From Gonapodya prolifera JEL478 (taxonomy: Eukaryota > Monoblepharomycota > Monoblepharidomycetes > Monoblepharidales > Gonapodyaceae), in assembly GCA_001574975.1 (NCBI GenBank), contig KQ965807.1, positions 172,474 through 236,473 of the forward strand: a DNA stretch of 64,000 nucleotides, read 5' to 3'. Below the pieces are notes generated by a model that was not told the origin of the DNA, ran no database searches, and saw only the letters and a list, made by a program, of their open reading frames with translations. Shown piece after piece: positions 31,954-43,222 of this stretch. Position 1 is the first letter of the stretch. Each line of letters begins with the position of its first letter. Made by a program: the position numbers and the translations under genes.

Positions 31954-34900
31954 TCATTGATCCGCAACCCGCGCGCTCTTCGTCCTCTTGAGCTTCTTGA
32001 TTCCCTGCACGATGACCCGCCGGTCCGCACCGTCCGTTATACCGAGGGTCTAGAATTGTCGTCGTGCCATCACACATCACATGAGGGCGGTTTTCCACAG
32101 TGATGGTCCACCCACCTCCAAATCATTCTCATACAACTTCTTCAACGCATCATAATCCACCTCGCACTTCTCAAACACCCCCGCAAGCTTGGCCATTCCG
32201 ATTCCCTCCAAGAACGACTCCACGTTCTTGTCCCTTGCAGGCCCCAGAACCTGCTCGACCACCCCACGCGTGCGCCGAGAGGCGATTTCGGACTCGGGAC
32301 TGAGAAGGCTCGTCATGTCGAGTGCGGGTGAGTGCGGTGTGGGGTGGGGCGTGAAGCGGAAGGAGTCGAGGCGGAGACGTGGGGGGATGGCGTTGTGTGC
32401 TGGTGGCGCCATGTTGGCAAGCGGGGGTAACAGCTGAGCGGAAGGCGCACACGTCAGATCGGGTGAGAGTTTCGCAAATGGGTCCAACTTTCAAGATCAC
32501 GCGACACCAACCGCTTGTTCGAACCAGAAATCAGGAGCACTCTTGGAGATCCCAAAACCGCTGAATTTGTCTGTGGGAACTCGCTCCCCGGTCGGATGCA
32601 CAGAATGCCGTGTGCCAAATGGCTCTCGCGGTTGTCCACCCGCATGTGTAGCCAAACCCGGAGGTGGACCCTTTATTCAAGCACATTGATTGGTTTTCAG
32701 TGTGTATACCTGAAGCGTCTTTCAGCGCCGGAAGGAACGTACCCTGACTACACTGGCCTTCATTTCGCCGTTCAAGTATTCCAGCGATGCGCGAGATGGA
32801 GCGCCAAAGGACTCTATCGAGCAGAGGAGATCCGGCGTAGATCGTGCGGACATCCGACGTTGGCCTGGACCTTGTACCGGGGGGCGCCATGCTCTCTGTA
32901 TGTCTTGCGCCGGCATCGCGTGCTCAGATCTTTTCATCGGTGAGCTTGAATGCCTGGGCGCCTGTGGAGTAAAGGCGTACGTTCATCTCCGAATGAGATG
33001 TGTCAGGAAGTTCAGCACGCCCCACCTGCACGTCCCCGCCATCCGCTTCCACCGCCCTCCTCGTCCCCTCCAACTGGGACCTGTTCTTTGCCGGCGTCCT
33101 GGCGACCACATTATGATCCAACCTCTCAAAACCACCCAACTGTGCGTACTCCTTCCCCGACGCGAACTTGATGAATACGCCATACTGCTTCATGATTCGC
33201 TGCACGTTGGATCCCCCGGGCCCGATGATCCGTTTGTGAAGGTGGTCGGGTATGTGGAAACTGAGCTCTGCTGGGAGTTCGGCCTGACGGGATTGTGTAT
33301 GCCGTGTCAGGCTTACGTCCCCGGCCCACAACAGCGCCAACCTTGCACCTCACCTCCAAAAGCTTCACCCCCTCAACCGCCCTCCCGGGCTCCCCATGAA
33401 ACACCTCAATGAGCATATTGCACCCATTGTACCGCTCCTGGATCGCCAGCTTGCACCCTGTCTCCCGCGCGATCCGGTTCAGCTTCCCGGACTTTTTACC
33501 GTTGATGAACTCGAGGTGCGATAGGGCGAGTTCGATTTGAAATTTGGTGTCGCGGATGTAGAGCTGTGAGTGGGGAGGGGCGGAGCGGTGGGGAGTGCGT
33601 GAGTTGATGACTTATCGCGATGAGGAACTTGAGTTATAGGCGGATGCTAATTGCTACTCACGCGAGCCACCTCTGCGACGGCCCGGAACGCCTCCTTGAG
33701 ATCCTCTGCCTTGCCGTACATCTCGACAAAGTTTGCCTTGAGGACTATTTCGGTGTTTGTTTTTCCGGCGATGGCGGCGAGGGTGCAGCTGTGAGACGAC
33801 CTTACAGTGTTGGAAGTGGAAGTGGTGCCTCGGGTGGTTTGGTCAAGAAAAGCAGGGCAGGAGCTCGACGGACACTTGAAGATGGAGTCGGAAGAGTCGG
33901 CGAGGGCCATACACGCGACGTAGTACTCTTCCGTCTTGCGAATCCAAGACGACCCAAGTGGCAAGTTCACGGTGTACTCTGACCATCTCCGGGATCACAA
34001 AGCTCCACTCACCATCTTCATGACCATCCTCACCGCCCTTCGCACGTAAACCTCGTCTGTTCCCAAAACATGAAGAACGGGCGACCCGCTCCCCAGTAGT
34101 GGGGACTCGAGAAACACGGCGTTTTGCGTCATGATGTCGGCAACGGCGGCGCGGCGTTGGGTGAGGAGCCAGTCGAGTTTGCGGGGGAGACATGTGACGG
34201 GTGTGCGGATGAGGCAGGTGGACTTGTAAGACCAAGACGGGGATATTGGTGAACAGGAGGCAGTGATGGGGGTGGGTAGGGTGAATTGTAAACGCTGGGC
34301 ACTCACGGCCATTGCTGCGTTCTTGAGTAAATGTGCTTTGACGCTCTCGACGCTCGCAGAACTCCCAGACACGATAACGTTTGGATGGGTGTCGTTGTTG
34401 TTTGAGAACAAGGCGCTCAAAGAAGACGAGAAATGTATCTCAACGCGGTTTGATTCCGCGATGTGGAACAGATCTTTGCCCTCGCGGCCTGCAATGATGG
34501 GGTGGAGATGTGAGGGGATGTGGAAGTGTTGGTGCGAGAATGAGGTGTTGGTCTGTGATGCGACGTCATGTGATGCATGAGTTTGGGAGGATCATTTCGT
34601 CATATGTAGCACGAATTCAAAATAGAAGACACGCACTTTGTCCAGAAAACTGAGCTTAAAGTTGTCAATGTTTGCAAAGTGTCCAGAGACATTGAAGTGC
34701 TTTCGGCCCGTTTTGTGGTCGGTTGAGTTCCCTGTAATTCTAACCCCATATTTCATCGCGAGTGATTCGACAGTCTCCGCTACATGGTCAGGTCCATTAC
34801 CCGACGATGTTTCGTTAATAGTGATTGTCTCTGTTGTCTCCTGATGGTTGACGAAAGGTTTTGCGTCAGTCATAGGCGGGCGTAGATAATGAATTTTTTC

Positions 34901-35320
34901 CATTGGTACACCCACCAGAAACGCATTCCTCTCTAAGAGACGCCGCCGAGCTGTCATAACGTCTTTCGCAGCACCAGAAACCATACACGCCAGAGTACTC
35001 GACATTCGCTCCTTCTCTTTGCCGGATGAGCTGCACATGATCGAGACGTCTTCCTCGGAAGCCACCCTGCGGATCCATTCCGAAGTATCCGAATGATATG
35101 AAATGCTCGACAAGTACACTGTCACGGTGGCGTCGACGTGGGTGCGCACGGGAGAGGAAGGGGGAAGACCGTCCGGTAGTGTTTGGGGAAGATACCCGAC
35201 AGAGGCTGGAGTGTGGTTGGAAGAGTGTGCATTTCGGTATTCCCGTTCCTGTGCTGCTGCTTTTGGGGCCCCGTATTTCTCCTGACCGATGTGTGAAGCA
35301 CTTCTGGCATTGTGCGACAT
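31954..35320 (-). CDS. KH-domain and SAM-domain protein (Bicaudal-C type)
   Basis: Likely an RNA-binding regulator. The start at 35320 gives MSHNARSASHIGQEKYG. KH-related segments follow: LERNAFLVGVPMEKIHYL and VESLAMKYGVRITGN near 34.7-35.0 kb, a KH of the Bicaudal-C sort near 33.4-33.5 kb (HLEFINGKKSGKLNRIARET then NMLIEVF), and a canonical KH near 33.2 kb, FHIPDHLHKRIIGPGGSNVQ then RIMKQYGVFIKF, with GPGG as the G-x-x-G loop. DHNVVARTPAKN follows. The C-terminus is a SAM domain: VESFLEGIGMAKLAGVFEKC, then LYENDLE. A GT-AG intron joins this to TLGITDGADRRVIVQGIKKL, which completes the SAM helix; the stop is at 31954-31956. The KH-then-SAM order is that of Bicaudal-C. Some inner exon limits are unsure. 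Confidence 0.78.
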
Positions 35321-35838
35321 GATGCGCGGTAATGGATCAACGCCGGCCAGTGGTAACAGAATCGTCGCTTTGCTCCACCCTAGCGAGTTGAATCTGCAGT
35401 GGTATCGCAACTCGAGTCGTCGTTGATTTCACACACTTTCGCTGTGGTCGCCGGTGATCGGACTTCGCCTTCGCCACTCCCCATCCATCCCAGTCCCCAA
35501 CTGTGACGTCATACCGTTCTCGAACCAAAAACGTTCATAATCGCGAATGTTTACCAAGTCTAGCTATCCTACGTGTACTACTATGTACTATTTACGGTTC
35601 TCAGGGTCCACCCTGGAGCTGCGCAATCCATGTCAATGAAGAAAAATGATCAATCCTCTGTGGTCCTCCTACGCTTCGAGCACCGCCTCGATCCGGACTG
35701 TCCCAATACATCTGCAACAAACAAAAAAAGACTTCCCCATCCCCAGCAGAAGTCGGCAGCGCTCATATTTTATACCTTGGTCAGTCTGAGTTCGATCTTC
35801 ATACGAACTCGATCACGGACAGTCCGGGATTGAAAGCC
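35321..35838. other. Intergenic between two minus-strand genes
   Basis: Upstream region of the KH-SAM gene and 3' flank of the PAS kinase gene. No coding sequence recognised. Confidence 0.45.
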
Positions 35839-38800
35839 CTATCGGGTCACCGAGTGATCCGGGTTGGGCTTGGCGCGGAACCACGGGTGTGCCAGCACCT
35901 GGTCGATCGTGGGCCGCTGGTGCACGTCTCGGTTCAGCACGAACTGGATCAGGTCGAGCGATTCTGTATCATCGGGGAGGCCGGATATATGGTCATGAAT
36001 TACAAAATCTTCCCAAACGAAACCACTCCTCTTTTTGGAACGATCAAACCCACCTCTCGAAAGCACAAAGGGAATCCTCAGCGCTCTTCCGATAATCTCG
36101 TCGATGTTGTAGTACGGATTCTCCTAAAAGTCATTTTCACCTCCGTCAGAAAAACACCCACGAGGTCCTAACTCCCGCTTATTACACCACCTACACACCT
36201 TGTAAATCAACGTGTACAGCAAAATCCCCAACGCCCAAATATCCTGCGGCGGGCCGTCGTACTTGTGGCCCGTGAGCACTTCAGGGGCCTGACGATGCAA
36301 ATCAACAAACACCCGACATGAATCATGGTCCACACACATCCACAACCAACGTGAGATCAACTTACAGCATAGTCCAAAGTCCCGCAAAAGGTGTCAAACT
36401 TCTTGCCCTCGCGGTAGTAAGCGCTGGACCCGAAATCGATTAGCTGGACGTTGTTGTGCTCGTCGAGGATGATATTCTCGTCCTGTGGTACCGGGGGGTG
36501 AGAGGACGAAGGGGTAAGGGGGTAGGCCAGGATTCGTTTGAAGCGTACAACCGACCAAAGACATCCGCAATCAGCGACCGATAGATTACAGACCTGGTTC
36601 TCGAATAGGACAACCCACCTTGATATCCCTATGCACGATCGACTGCCGGTGCAGATGCTGCACCGCAAGCGCCACCTGATGGAATACGTGCTTGATCTCG
36701 GCTTCGCTCATGTTCTGGTTGAACTCGATGTAATCAAACCTGACACCGACGACACAACCCACGTCAGTTAGCACATCGCAACCCCACCCCGCCCCGACGA
36801 ACCCCCCCAACAGCACTCACAAATCCATCCCCACGCCATGCCTTGCCATCTCCACATAATAATACTCCTCGTCCTCAAAGTACTCGGTCATGCGGCACAC
36901 ACACGGGTGCGGGTGCTTGCGGAGGTAGTTGAGCACGTGGATCTCCTGCGGGATGATCCCGAGCTCGCGATCTCGAATCCATGTGTCCACGAGGATGCGC
37001 GTTTTGATGACATATTTGAGGACGTATACGCGCTGAGGAAGGGGTGGGGGATGGGGGTGGGTGAGCCGAATTGCTTCCAGCACATTGGTGAGGGTACATT
37101 TCAACACTCACCCGTCCGGCATCCCCCCTCCGCACGACATGCTTCACAAACCCATACGCCCCCTCGCCAATCGTCTCCATGACTTCATAATCAAAAATCG
37201 TCTTCTTCTTGCCATCTCTTGCCCTCCCTACCGCCGCCGGGGAGTCCGTTTCCGTCCTCTCAGGAACGCCTGCTCCTGGCCCTTCCACCCCCGCATCCCC
37301 GCCCTCCCCTCTTCCACCAGCCGCCTCTCGTGCCGCCTCGTGCCGCACAAGTACTGCCTGCCTAGCCCCCGCGAACCGGTCGTACGTGACCCACATGGCG
37401 TACGTCGTGCCCCCCTGCACGCCTTTCACCTCCCGAATCTGCACGTCCACGTTGAATGCAGTCCCGTCGCGGTGATACGCCACGACGCCCGTCGTCTTCA
37501 CGGCCCGGTGGGGTGTTGGTGTGCCGTCGGGGTGCGCTGTGGTCGGGGTCGGGGTCGGCGTGGCGGAGAACCCGTCGTAGTGTCCCGGTGTAGGTGGGTA
37601 CGCGGACGGGGTGGCCGGGAAGTATGGCGAAGGCGGGACGGACTCGCCGCCCTGGGCAGTCGAAAACGCCGACCGGATCGTCGTCACCCCATTCCCGCTC
37701 GCTCCACCCGCACCGCCCTCGCCCTCGCCACCGCCCTGCATCCTCTGCACGAGCGTCCAGAACTGCGGCACCATCTCCGTGACGACAACTTTCCCGACCA
37801 CGTCCTTGGAACTGACGCCGAACAAGTACTTCGCGAACACCGTATTGCACGACTCCACGATACCCGTCTCGCCATTCGCCGTCACGACCCCGGCGATCGT
37901 GGGCATTGAAATGACCTGCACGACGCGTGCTCCAGGCGGGACCGGTGGGGGCGTGGGCGACAGGGGGTCACCGCCCCCCGCACCGTCAGCGTCCCAGGCG
38001 GCTTCCTCGTCCACAACTTTGGCGATGACGGGAACGGTGAGGCCTTGTCTCGTCACGCCGCCAAAGAACTTGAGCTTGTCGATCGCTTCCCAGTTGATGG
38101 GACCCCCAGGGGTCTGTGGCCCCGACGCAACGGAGAAGAATGTAGAGGGCGTCATGGGTGTACCGGGAGTGGCAGGGTTGGGGCGTAGTGAGGGTATGAG
38201 GTCTGAGAGCCGTTTCAGGGGGAGTTCGTCGTCGGTGTAACCAAAGATCTCTTCCGACGCCCCCATTGCAGAGAGGATTTTGCCCTTCATGGTGGGTAGT
38301 GGTTGGGGGGGAGGGTGGGTTGGTGATCGGGGGGTTTGAGTGTTTGATTGAGATGATCAAGAAAGCAGACCAACACCGACGGACGCACCTGCCCCGTCAC
38401 GACCAGCGTGACCTTATTCTCCTTGATCTCCTCGAAGACCCACATGTAGATCCTTTCCCTCTTTTCCTTCCTATCTCCAGCTTCCTGTCCGCCCGTCGCA
38501 GTCGTCCCGCCAACCTCCCCTCCCGCTCCCGCCTGCCCCTCCACGCCAACCCACCGCTCCTTGAGCCACAAACTCGCCGCCGCCGATCTCCCCCCGGCCT
38601 TAACCACGCGGACAACCTTGCCGCACACCACGACCGCGTCCCGTCCCTCGCCTACTTTCCCCCTCGCCTTCAAGAAGGTTTCTTGGCGGCTCCTGTACGG
38701 CTCGGCGAGGAAACCAAGCGCCGAGCGGCCCACGACCTCGGCTTCACCCACCCCGAATGTCCGGCACCACCCTTCGTTGGCCGTCAGGATGACACCCGCA

Positions 38801-39615
38801 GAGTCGCTGGTCGCCATTGCTTGCGTGGGGGGTAGGAAGCGTAGGGAGGTCGCCGGGCCCGGTGAGGATCCCCTCGAGTGGGAGTGGAAGGGTGAGGTGG
38901 AGGAGTGGCGAGAGCGGGACAGGGAGAGAGATAGGTGGTGTGGGTCGTCGGTTGAGACGGTGTAGGTGGAGAAGGAGCCTGGTGTAGCGTGACGCGGGAT
39001 TGGGTCGGTTGAGGTGCCGTCGGTTGTGGGGGGTTGCGGGTGCGGGTGGGTGGGAGTGGTTGGGCTCGTGGGGAGGGATGGGATGGGGACTGGGGGGGAA
39101 GAGGAGGGTGTTGTGACAATTGTTGGGAGGGATGATGAGGTGTCGGGGTCGGGCGAGGTGTCGCCGGGTGGGGTGACAGAGGCCGGGGATTGGGGACCGC
39201 TGAACGGTTGAACAGCCACGGCGCCAAAAAATGGGTTGTACGACGAGTCTTCAAGAGCCGTCGTTGGGTGTATGGCGGTTCCGTTAGACGAGTGCGAGTC
39301 CACCCGTGCCACATCTTCCTTTCCATTCATCGCCCCCGCTCCTTGCGTCGCCGACGCTGCTACAGTCTCGGGCACCGCAAAGTCCAGCAAAAAGGTCGAC
39401 GTCACGCCCGATGTGTCGAACGGTGGAGGTGCGGTGGGGAGGTAAGGTGAGCGTGCGGGATATGCGATTTGGGCTTCATAGTCGGGTACAGAGATGCGTG
39501 ACGCTTGTAAGGGGTCGAACGATTCCTCGAAATCCGTAGCTTCGTCGTCGGTAGGCATTTGGGAAAGGGAGGAGACTGTGCGCGAGTCCGTGACGAAAGT
39601 GTGGCGGTGCGACAT
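35839..39615 (-). CDS. PAS-domain serine/threonine kinase (PASK type)
   Basis: PAS kinases sense metabolic state and phosphorylate targets in glucose and glycogen control. The start is at 39615 ([18 protein letters not shown]). A Ser/Pro/Thr-rich region of about 250 residues precedes the first PAS region ([20 protein letters not shown] then [17 protein letters not shown], about 38.75 kb). A second PAS-like pair lies at 37.4-38.3 kb ([35 protein letters not shown]). The kinase follows: [15 protein letters not shown] (Gly loop), [45 protein letters not shown] (catalytic loop), [12 protein letters not shown] (DFG), [13 protein letters not shown] and the C-lobe end [13 protein letters not shown]. 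The insert [18 protein letters not shown] is characteristic of PASK. The stop is at 35839-35841. All catalytic residues are intact. Confidence 0.92.
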
Positions 39616-40460
39616 GGAGACTGGAGAGTGCGGTGGGTGGATATACGAGAGGCGAGAGGGTGGCCGTGGAAGGATCGGGAGAGCAGGTCAGAGATTAGAA
39701 GGTAAAGGAGCAGGGCATTGTGAGAGAAGGCAGGGACGAGCTGAGTCACTGGAGCAGAGATGGGGAGATGCACAGGGACAGCATCGCAGGCAGCCATGCC
39801 ATTCCATCATTTCCACATTCCCACTATATGATACGCATCACTCCCGGCCATTTTAACCCTCCTGCCGACCCCGCTCCCCACCCTTCTCCAAAGACCCGGC
39901 AGCCAACCCCACACCAACATCCCATGACTCCCACTCACGCTCCTCTGCATGCCACTGCTCACCTTTCTCCCTCTCGGGTCGTAATTTTCCGTGTCTGATT
40001 CTCCCGTCTACTTTTGCGTTCGCGATGGCGTTTGTCCGTCCCGAGAAACGTTGGGCTGCGGTCAAACAACACTTTTCTCGTTCCAAGTGAGTAAAGATAC
40101 TTTACGTACTTGTATCGAGAGTTGCCGGTGAAGTCGTGATTTCCTTTCTTTGCTTATTTGCGCTGGAATGCGAGGCTTCATGATGTCAAGTTCTTCAAAT
40201 ATATATGTCAGGCAAACTGTATGTACTCACCATCCAGAGTTGTATCATTGAGGTGTGACAGTACCTAGTGAGGCCGAGCTGAAGGAACATGGGAGAAGGT
40301 GAAGCCGGTCCCGAAGAGAGTGACACTGGCGATGTACTCAGGTATGTAGTACGAGTTCAATTGGGGTTACAGGGGGTTCTGAGTATCTCCATTGGAGTGT
40401 TATCCTTGTAACTGTCGCATGAGTTGGGAGGCAAAATGGACTCTTAAGTAAATTGAAGGG
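39616..40460. other. Intergenic, divergent promoters
   Basis: It lies between the PAS kinase (minus) and the F-box gene (plus). A short Met-led stretch at 40025-40086 (MAFVRPEKRWAAVKQHFSRS) ends at a good GT donor. I could not find following exons that keep frame, so I do not call a gene. Confidence 0.4.
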
Positions 40461-41757
40461 TTGGGTACCTTCACTTGCATAAAGCACCTTTTCGTTCCCC
40501 CGACATCAACTCCCCAGGAAATATTGGATCAACCCATTGACATCAACTCCATTTCGTCCATGGAACCAGCATCACTGCCTCGCGCATGTGCCTCCACCCG
40601 ATCACCCATCCCACCGGTGACTTCGGAAATCCACCTTCTCAGCCTTCCCACCAAACTCCTCGAAATCGTTTTCGCCCTTCTCGCCACAGATTCTCTCACA
40701 AACGTAAGCCTTACCTGTCGCCGAGCCAGCCTCGTCGTGTCTCAGCTCGGAGTGTGTGGACGAGTGCGATTGCGGAGGGACACACCTTCCGAATGGGGAG
40801 CGCGTACACATCGACATTGGAGTGGGACCAGGCCGTCAGAACTGCAGTCGCAATTCCGCGGTTTTTTGAGTTTGGTGGAAACTCCTCGGCCTTCAACACG
40901 TGTGTGGTTTCCATCATCTCAGCCGGGATCACTACCTCCCCCTCGAAGTCACCACCATCCTACGCATCCTCGACACTTTCGTGTCACTGCGCGAAGCGAG
41001 GTTTGTCGGATGCCTTGCTTCGGGCGTGTCGTTTGTCCGGAAATTGGATCGGAATCGTATTACCATGTGGGCGCGAAGGGGACTGCAGTTGCTGGACCTT
41101 TCGGACAGCATGGCGAGTGCAAAGAGCAACGCGAAAGGGGCCACAAAGGGGAAGGAGCCGCCCTTCCGCCTTGCGTGGTGCCCTGTCTATGACGACATAT
41201 CTTGGAATATGTACCGCAACTTGGTGGACCGTGCTCCCAGCTTAGTCGCCTATCCACTTTTATGCAGCGAGTGCTATCAGGATGCAGTGGGCTCGTGGCT
41301 AGCTTTTTCTTCGTGCTACTTTTGCGTGAATTCCGAGTCATGCTTCCTTTGTTTGGACAAAGATCTGGATATTGAATCAGATGAAAACGAACCGACTGTC
41401 GTGGAGCTCAGGTACTGCGACTCCTGCAGAATTATGCGCACGCAATCGTGTGAGCCGTGTCGTCTGGCAGCAGGGTGGATTCGATGCTCCTTCTGGGAAC
41501 ATTGCAATGGGGATTGCTGTTTATTGTGCAGCACCCACCCCTGTGAGAAGTGTGGAGAACCCGCCTTTATATGTGAAGATCACCCCAGCTGCAATTGCGG
41601 TTTGCGTTGCGACAAATGCAAAACATTACAGCTTTGTGATGTCTGTCACCGGTCACCCCGTTGCAGGCAGTGCCTTCCCGAACACCCTGTGTTGCCGCCT
41701 CTTTTTGTGAGTGGCAGGTGTAATCGCGTGGCGTGCGTGAATTGTGTTCCCGATTGA
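40461..41757 (+). CDS. F-box protein with Cys-rich C-terminal domain (copy 1), uncertain frame
   Basis: The N-terminal exon has an F-box: LLSLPTKLLEIVFALLATDS then LTNVSLTCRRASLVV, so it may recruit substrates to an SCF ubiquitin ligase. A frame change is needed near 40745. A possible GT-AG intron of about 62 bases ending near 40922 then links AVAIPR to RDHYLPLEVTTILRILDTF and an LRR-like LREARFVGCLASGVSFV. After RITMWARRGLQLLDLSD comes a ~190-residue Cys-rich region with repeated CxxC pairs: LLCSECY, CYFCVNSESCFLC, YCDSC, CEPCRLAAGWIRC, CCLLCSTHPCEKCG, CNCGLRCDKCK, CDVC and CRQC. The spacing suggests bound zinc, but it is no zinc-finger family I recognise. The frame stops at 41757, although sequence like copy 2's tail (CHESGGCYNK) continues just beyond. 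Confidence 0.6.
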
Positions 41758-41904
41758 GGGGAGAAGCTGTGCACAAAGATGATTTGGCGGGATTGTCACG
41801 AATCGGGAGGGTGTTATAACAAATTAAATTTGTAAGAGCGGAAGGAGAAGGACAAGGCAGGAGGTGAGTGTTAAGCAACATAGAGGACAAGAAATAAAAG
41901 TTTC

Positions 41905-42836
41905 GTGAGGCCACCCACATGGGACATCATTACAATTCCATTGGTGGATCAGGATCGCGTTCCGATGTGGGCGAACAGGGGGCTGAAGTTCCTGGACCTC
42001 TTCGACAGCATGGAAAGCACACTGAGCAATGCAAAGGGACCCATGAAGGGGAAGGAAGCACCGTCCCCTCTTGCATGGATTTACGTCGACAACAATACAT
42101 CCTTGTATCGATATCACACTTTGGCACTGGACCATGCACTCACCTTGCTCGCATATCCACATTTATGCAGCAACTGCAATTATGATGCAGTGACCTCGTG
42201 GTCAAGATCTTCTTCGTGCTTCTTCTGCCTGAATTCTGAGGTGTGCTTCCTCTGTGGAGACCCAGAAGGTGTACAAGAAGACAATGCCGGGGCAGCATTT
42301 GAACGGAAGTTCTTCGACTCCTGCAGAGTCATGCGCACTCAATCGTGTGCGCCATGTAGTCTGTCAACAGGGTGGATTCAATGCTTTTTATCGAACACTT
42401 GCGGTGATCGCTGTCCCTTGTGTAGCAAGCCTTGTGAAAAGTGCGGAGTGCCCGCCTATATCTGTCTGGATCACCGCGTGCCATTCACGTGCAATTGCGG
42501 CTTGCGGTGCCGCAAATGCAAAACGGTGGAGAAGTGTGACGTGTGCTCAACGGACCCAACGTGCGCTGAATGCACCCCTGAACGTCACGTTGACCGCGCA
42601 CCAAACATTGTGTGTGTCAGATGCCGTCGCGCCGCGTGCGTACCGCGCTGTGTTCCAGAGTACCCATGTCCAATCAAGCGGGAATTGATGCGTTCCTTTC
42701 CTCAGAGGAACTTGCGCCCGACATGTGCGCAGAAAAGATTTGCCGCGAGTGTCATGATTCGGGAGGGTGCTTTAGAAAAGTAGAGGACGTCCTGTTGGAG
42801 ATGCAGCAGCACAAACGTAGTCACATTGCGTTTTGA
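41905..42836 (+). CDS. Cys-rich domain protein, tandem partial copy of the upstream gene (copy 2)
   Basis: Starting near 41945 it matches copy 1 from the end of its LRR part onward: VPMWANRGLKFLDLFDS, SSCFFCLNSEVCFLC, FFDSCRVMRTQSCAPC, CPLCSKPCEKCGVPAYIC, CNCGLRCRKCKTVEKCDVC. Nearly all Cys positions are conserved between the copies. It lacks the F-box and the leading LRR part, so the duplication began inside the gene. No promoter or clear start is visible; the Met at 41905 is arbitrary. After VPRCVPE the original frame runs to 42783, but the tail homologous to copy 1 (AEKICRECHDSGGCFRKVED) lies in another frame ending at 42836, so an indel or a short intron is involved. It may be a pseudogene. 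Confidence 0.5.
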
Positions 42837-43222
42837 GACAGGTAGATGAAGGGTAGCTAAAAAGCATTCGTTTTTTTGTTTGTTGGCTACAAAATTATTG
42901 TGCCGGCTGCAGCTGATTTTATATATGAGTGACGCCTCCACCGTCTCCGGGTCATCAGCCGAGCCTGTACCGCTCAGACAGCGTCGGCGTCTGCTTTATG
43001 TAAATCGGTAGCGCCGTATCAATCTATCACCAAGCCCACGGCAAACAACACCATCATGGTCAGAAAATTCGGCTCAAAAGGATGGTTGCTTTGGTCCGAT
43101 ATGGTCCGGTCTGTGGCCCCACTGCTTACCACTTTGTTGACTCAAAACGGCGGCCCGTTGTTCCCCACCTTCTTCACCTTTTACTTCTTTGCGACCGATT
43201 TGCTGGACACATCGCTGGAGAA
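42837..43222. other. Intergenic
   Basis: 3' flank of the Cys-rich copy and promoter region of the SDR. Nothing else recognised. Confidence 0.4.

Noticed and set aside
37061-38240. Long plus-strand open frames opposite the PAS kinase
   Set aside because: They are shadows produced by the GC-rich coding strand on the minus side; the minus strand carries clear kinase and PAS motifs.
40025-40450. Possible tiny multi-exon gene starting MAFVRPEKRWAAVKQHFSRS
   Set aside because: The first exon and its donor look good, but none of the acceptors up to 40450 keep a reading frame that gives more than a few residues.
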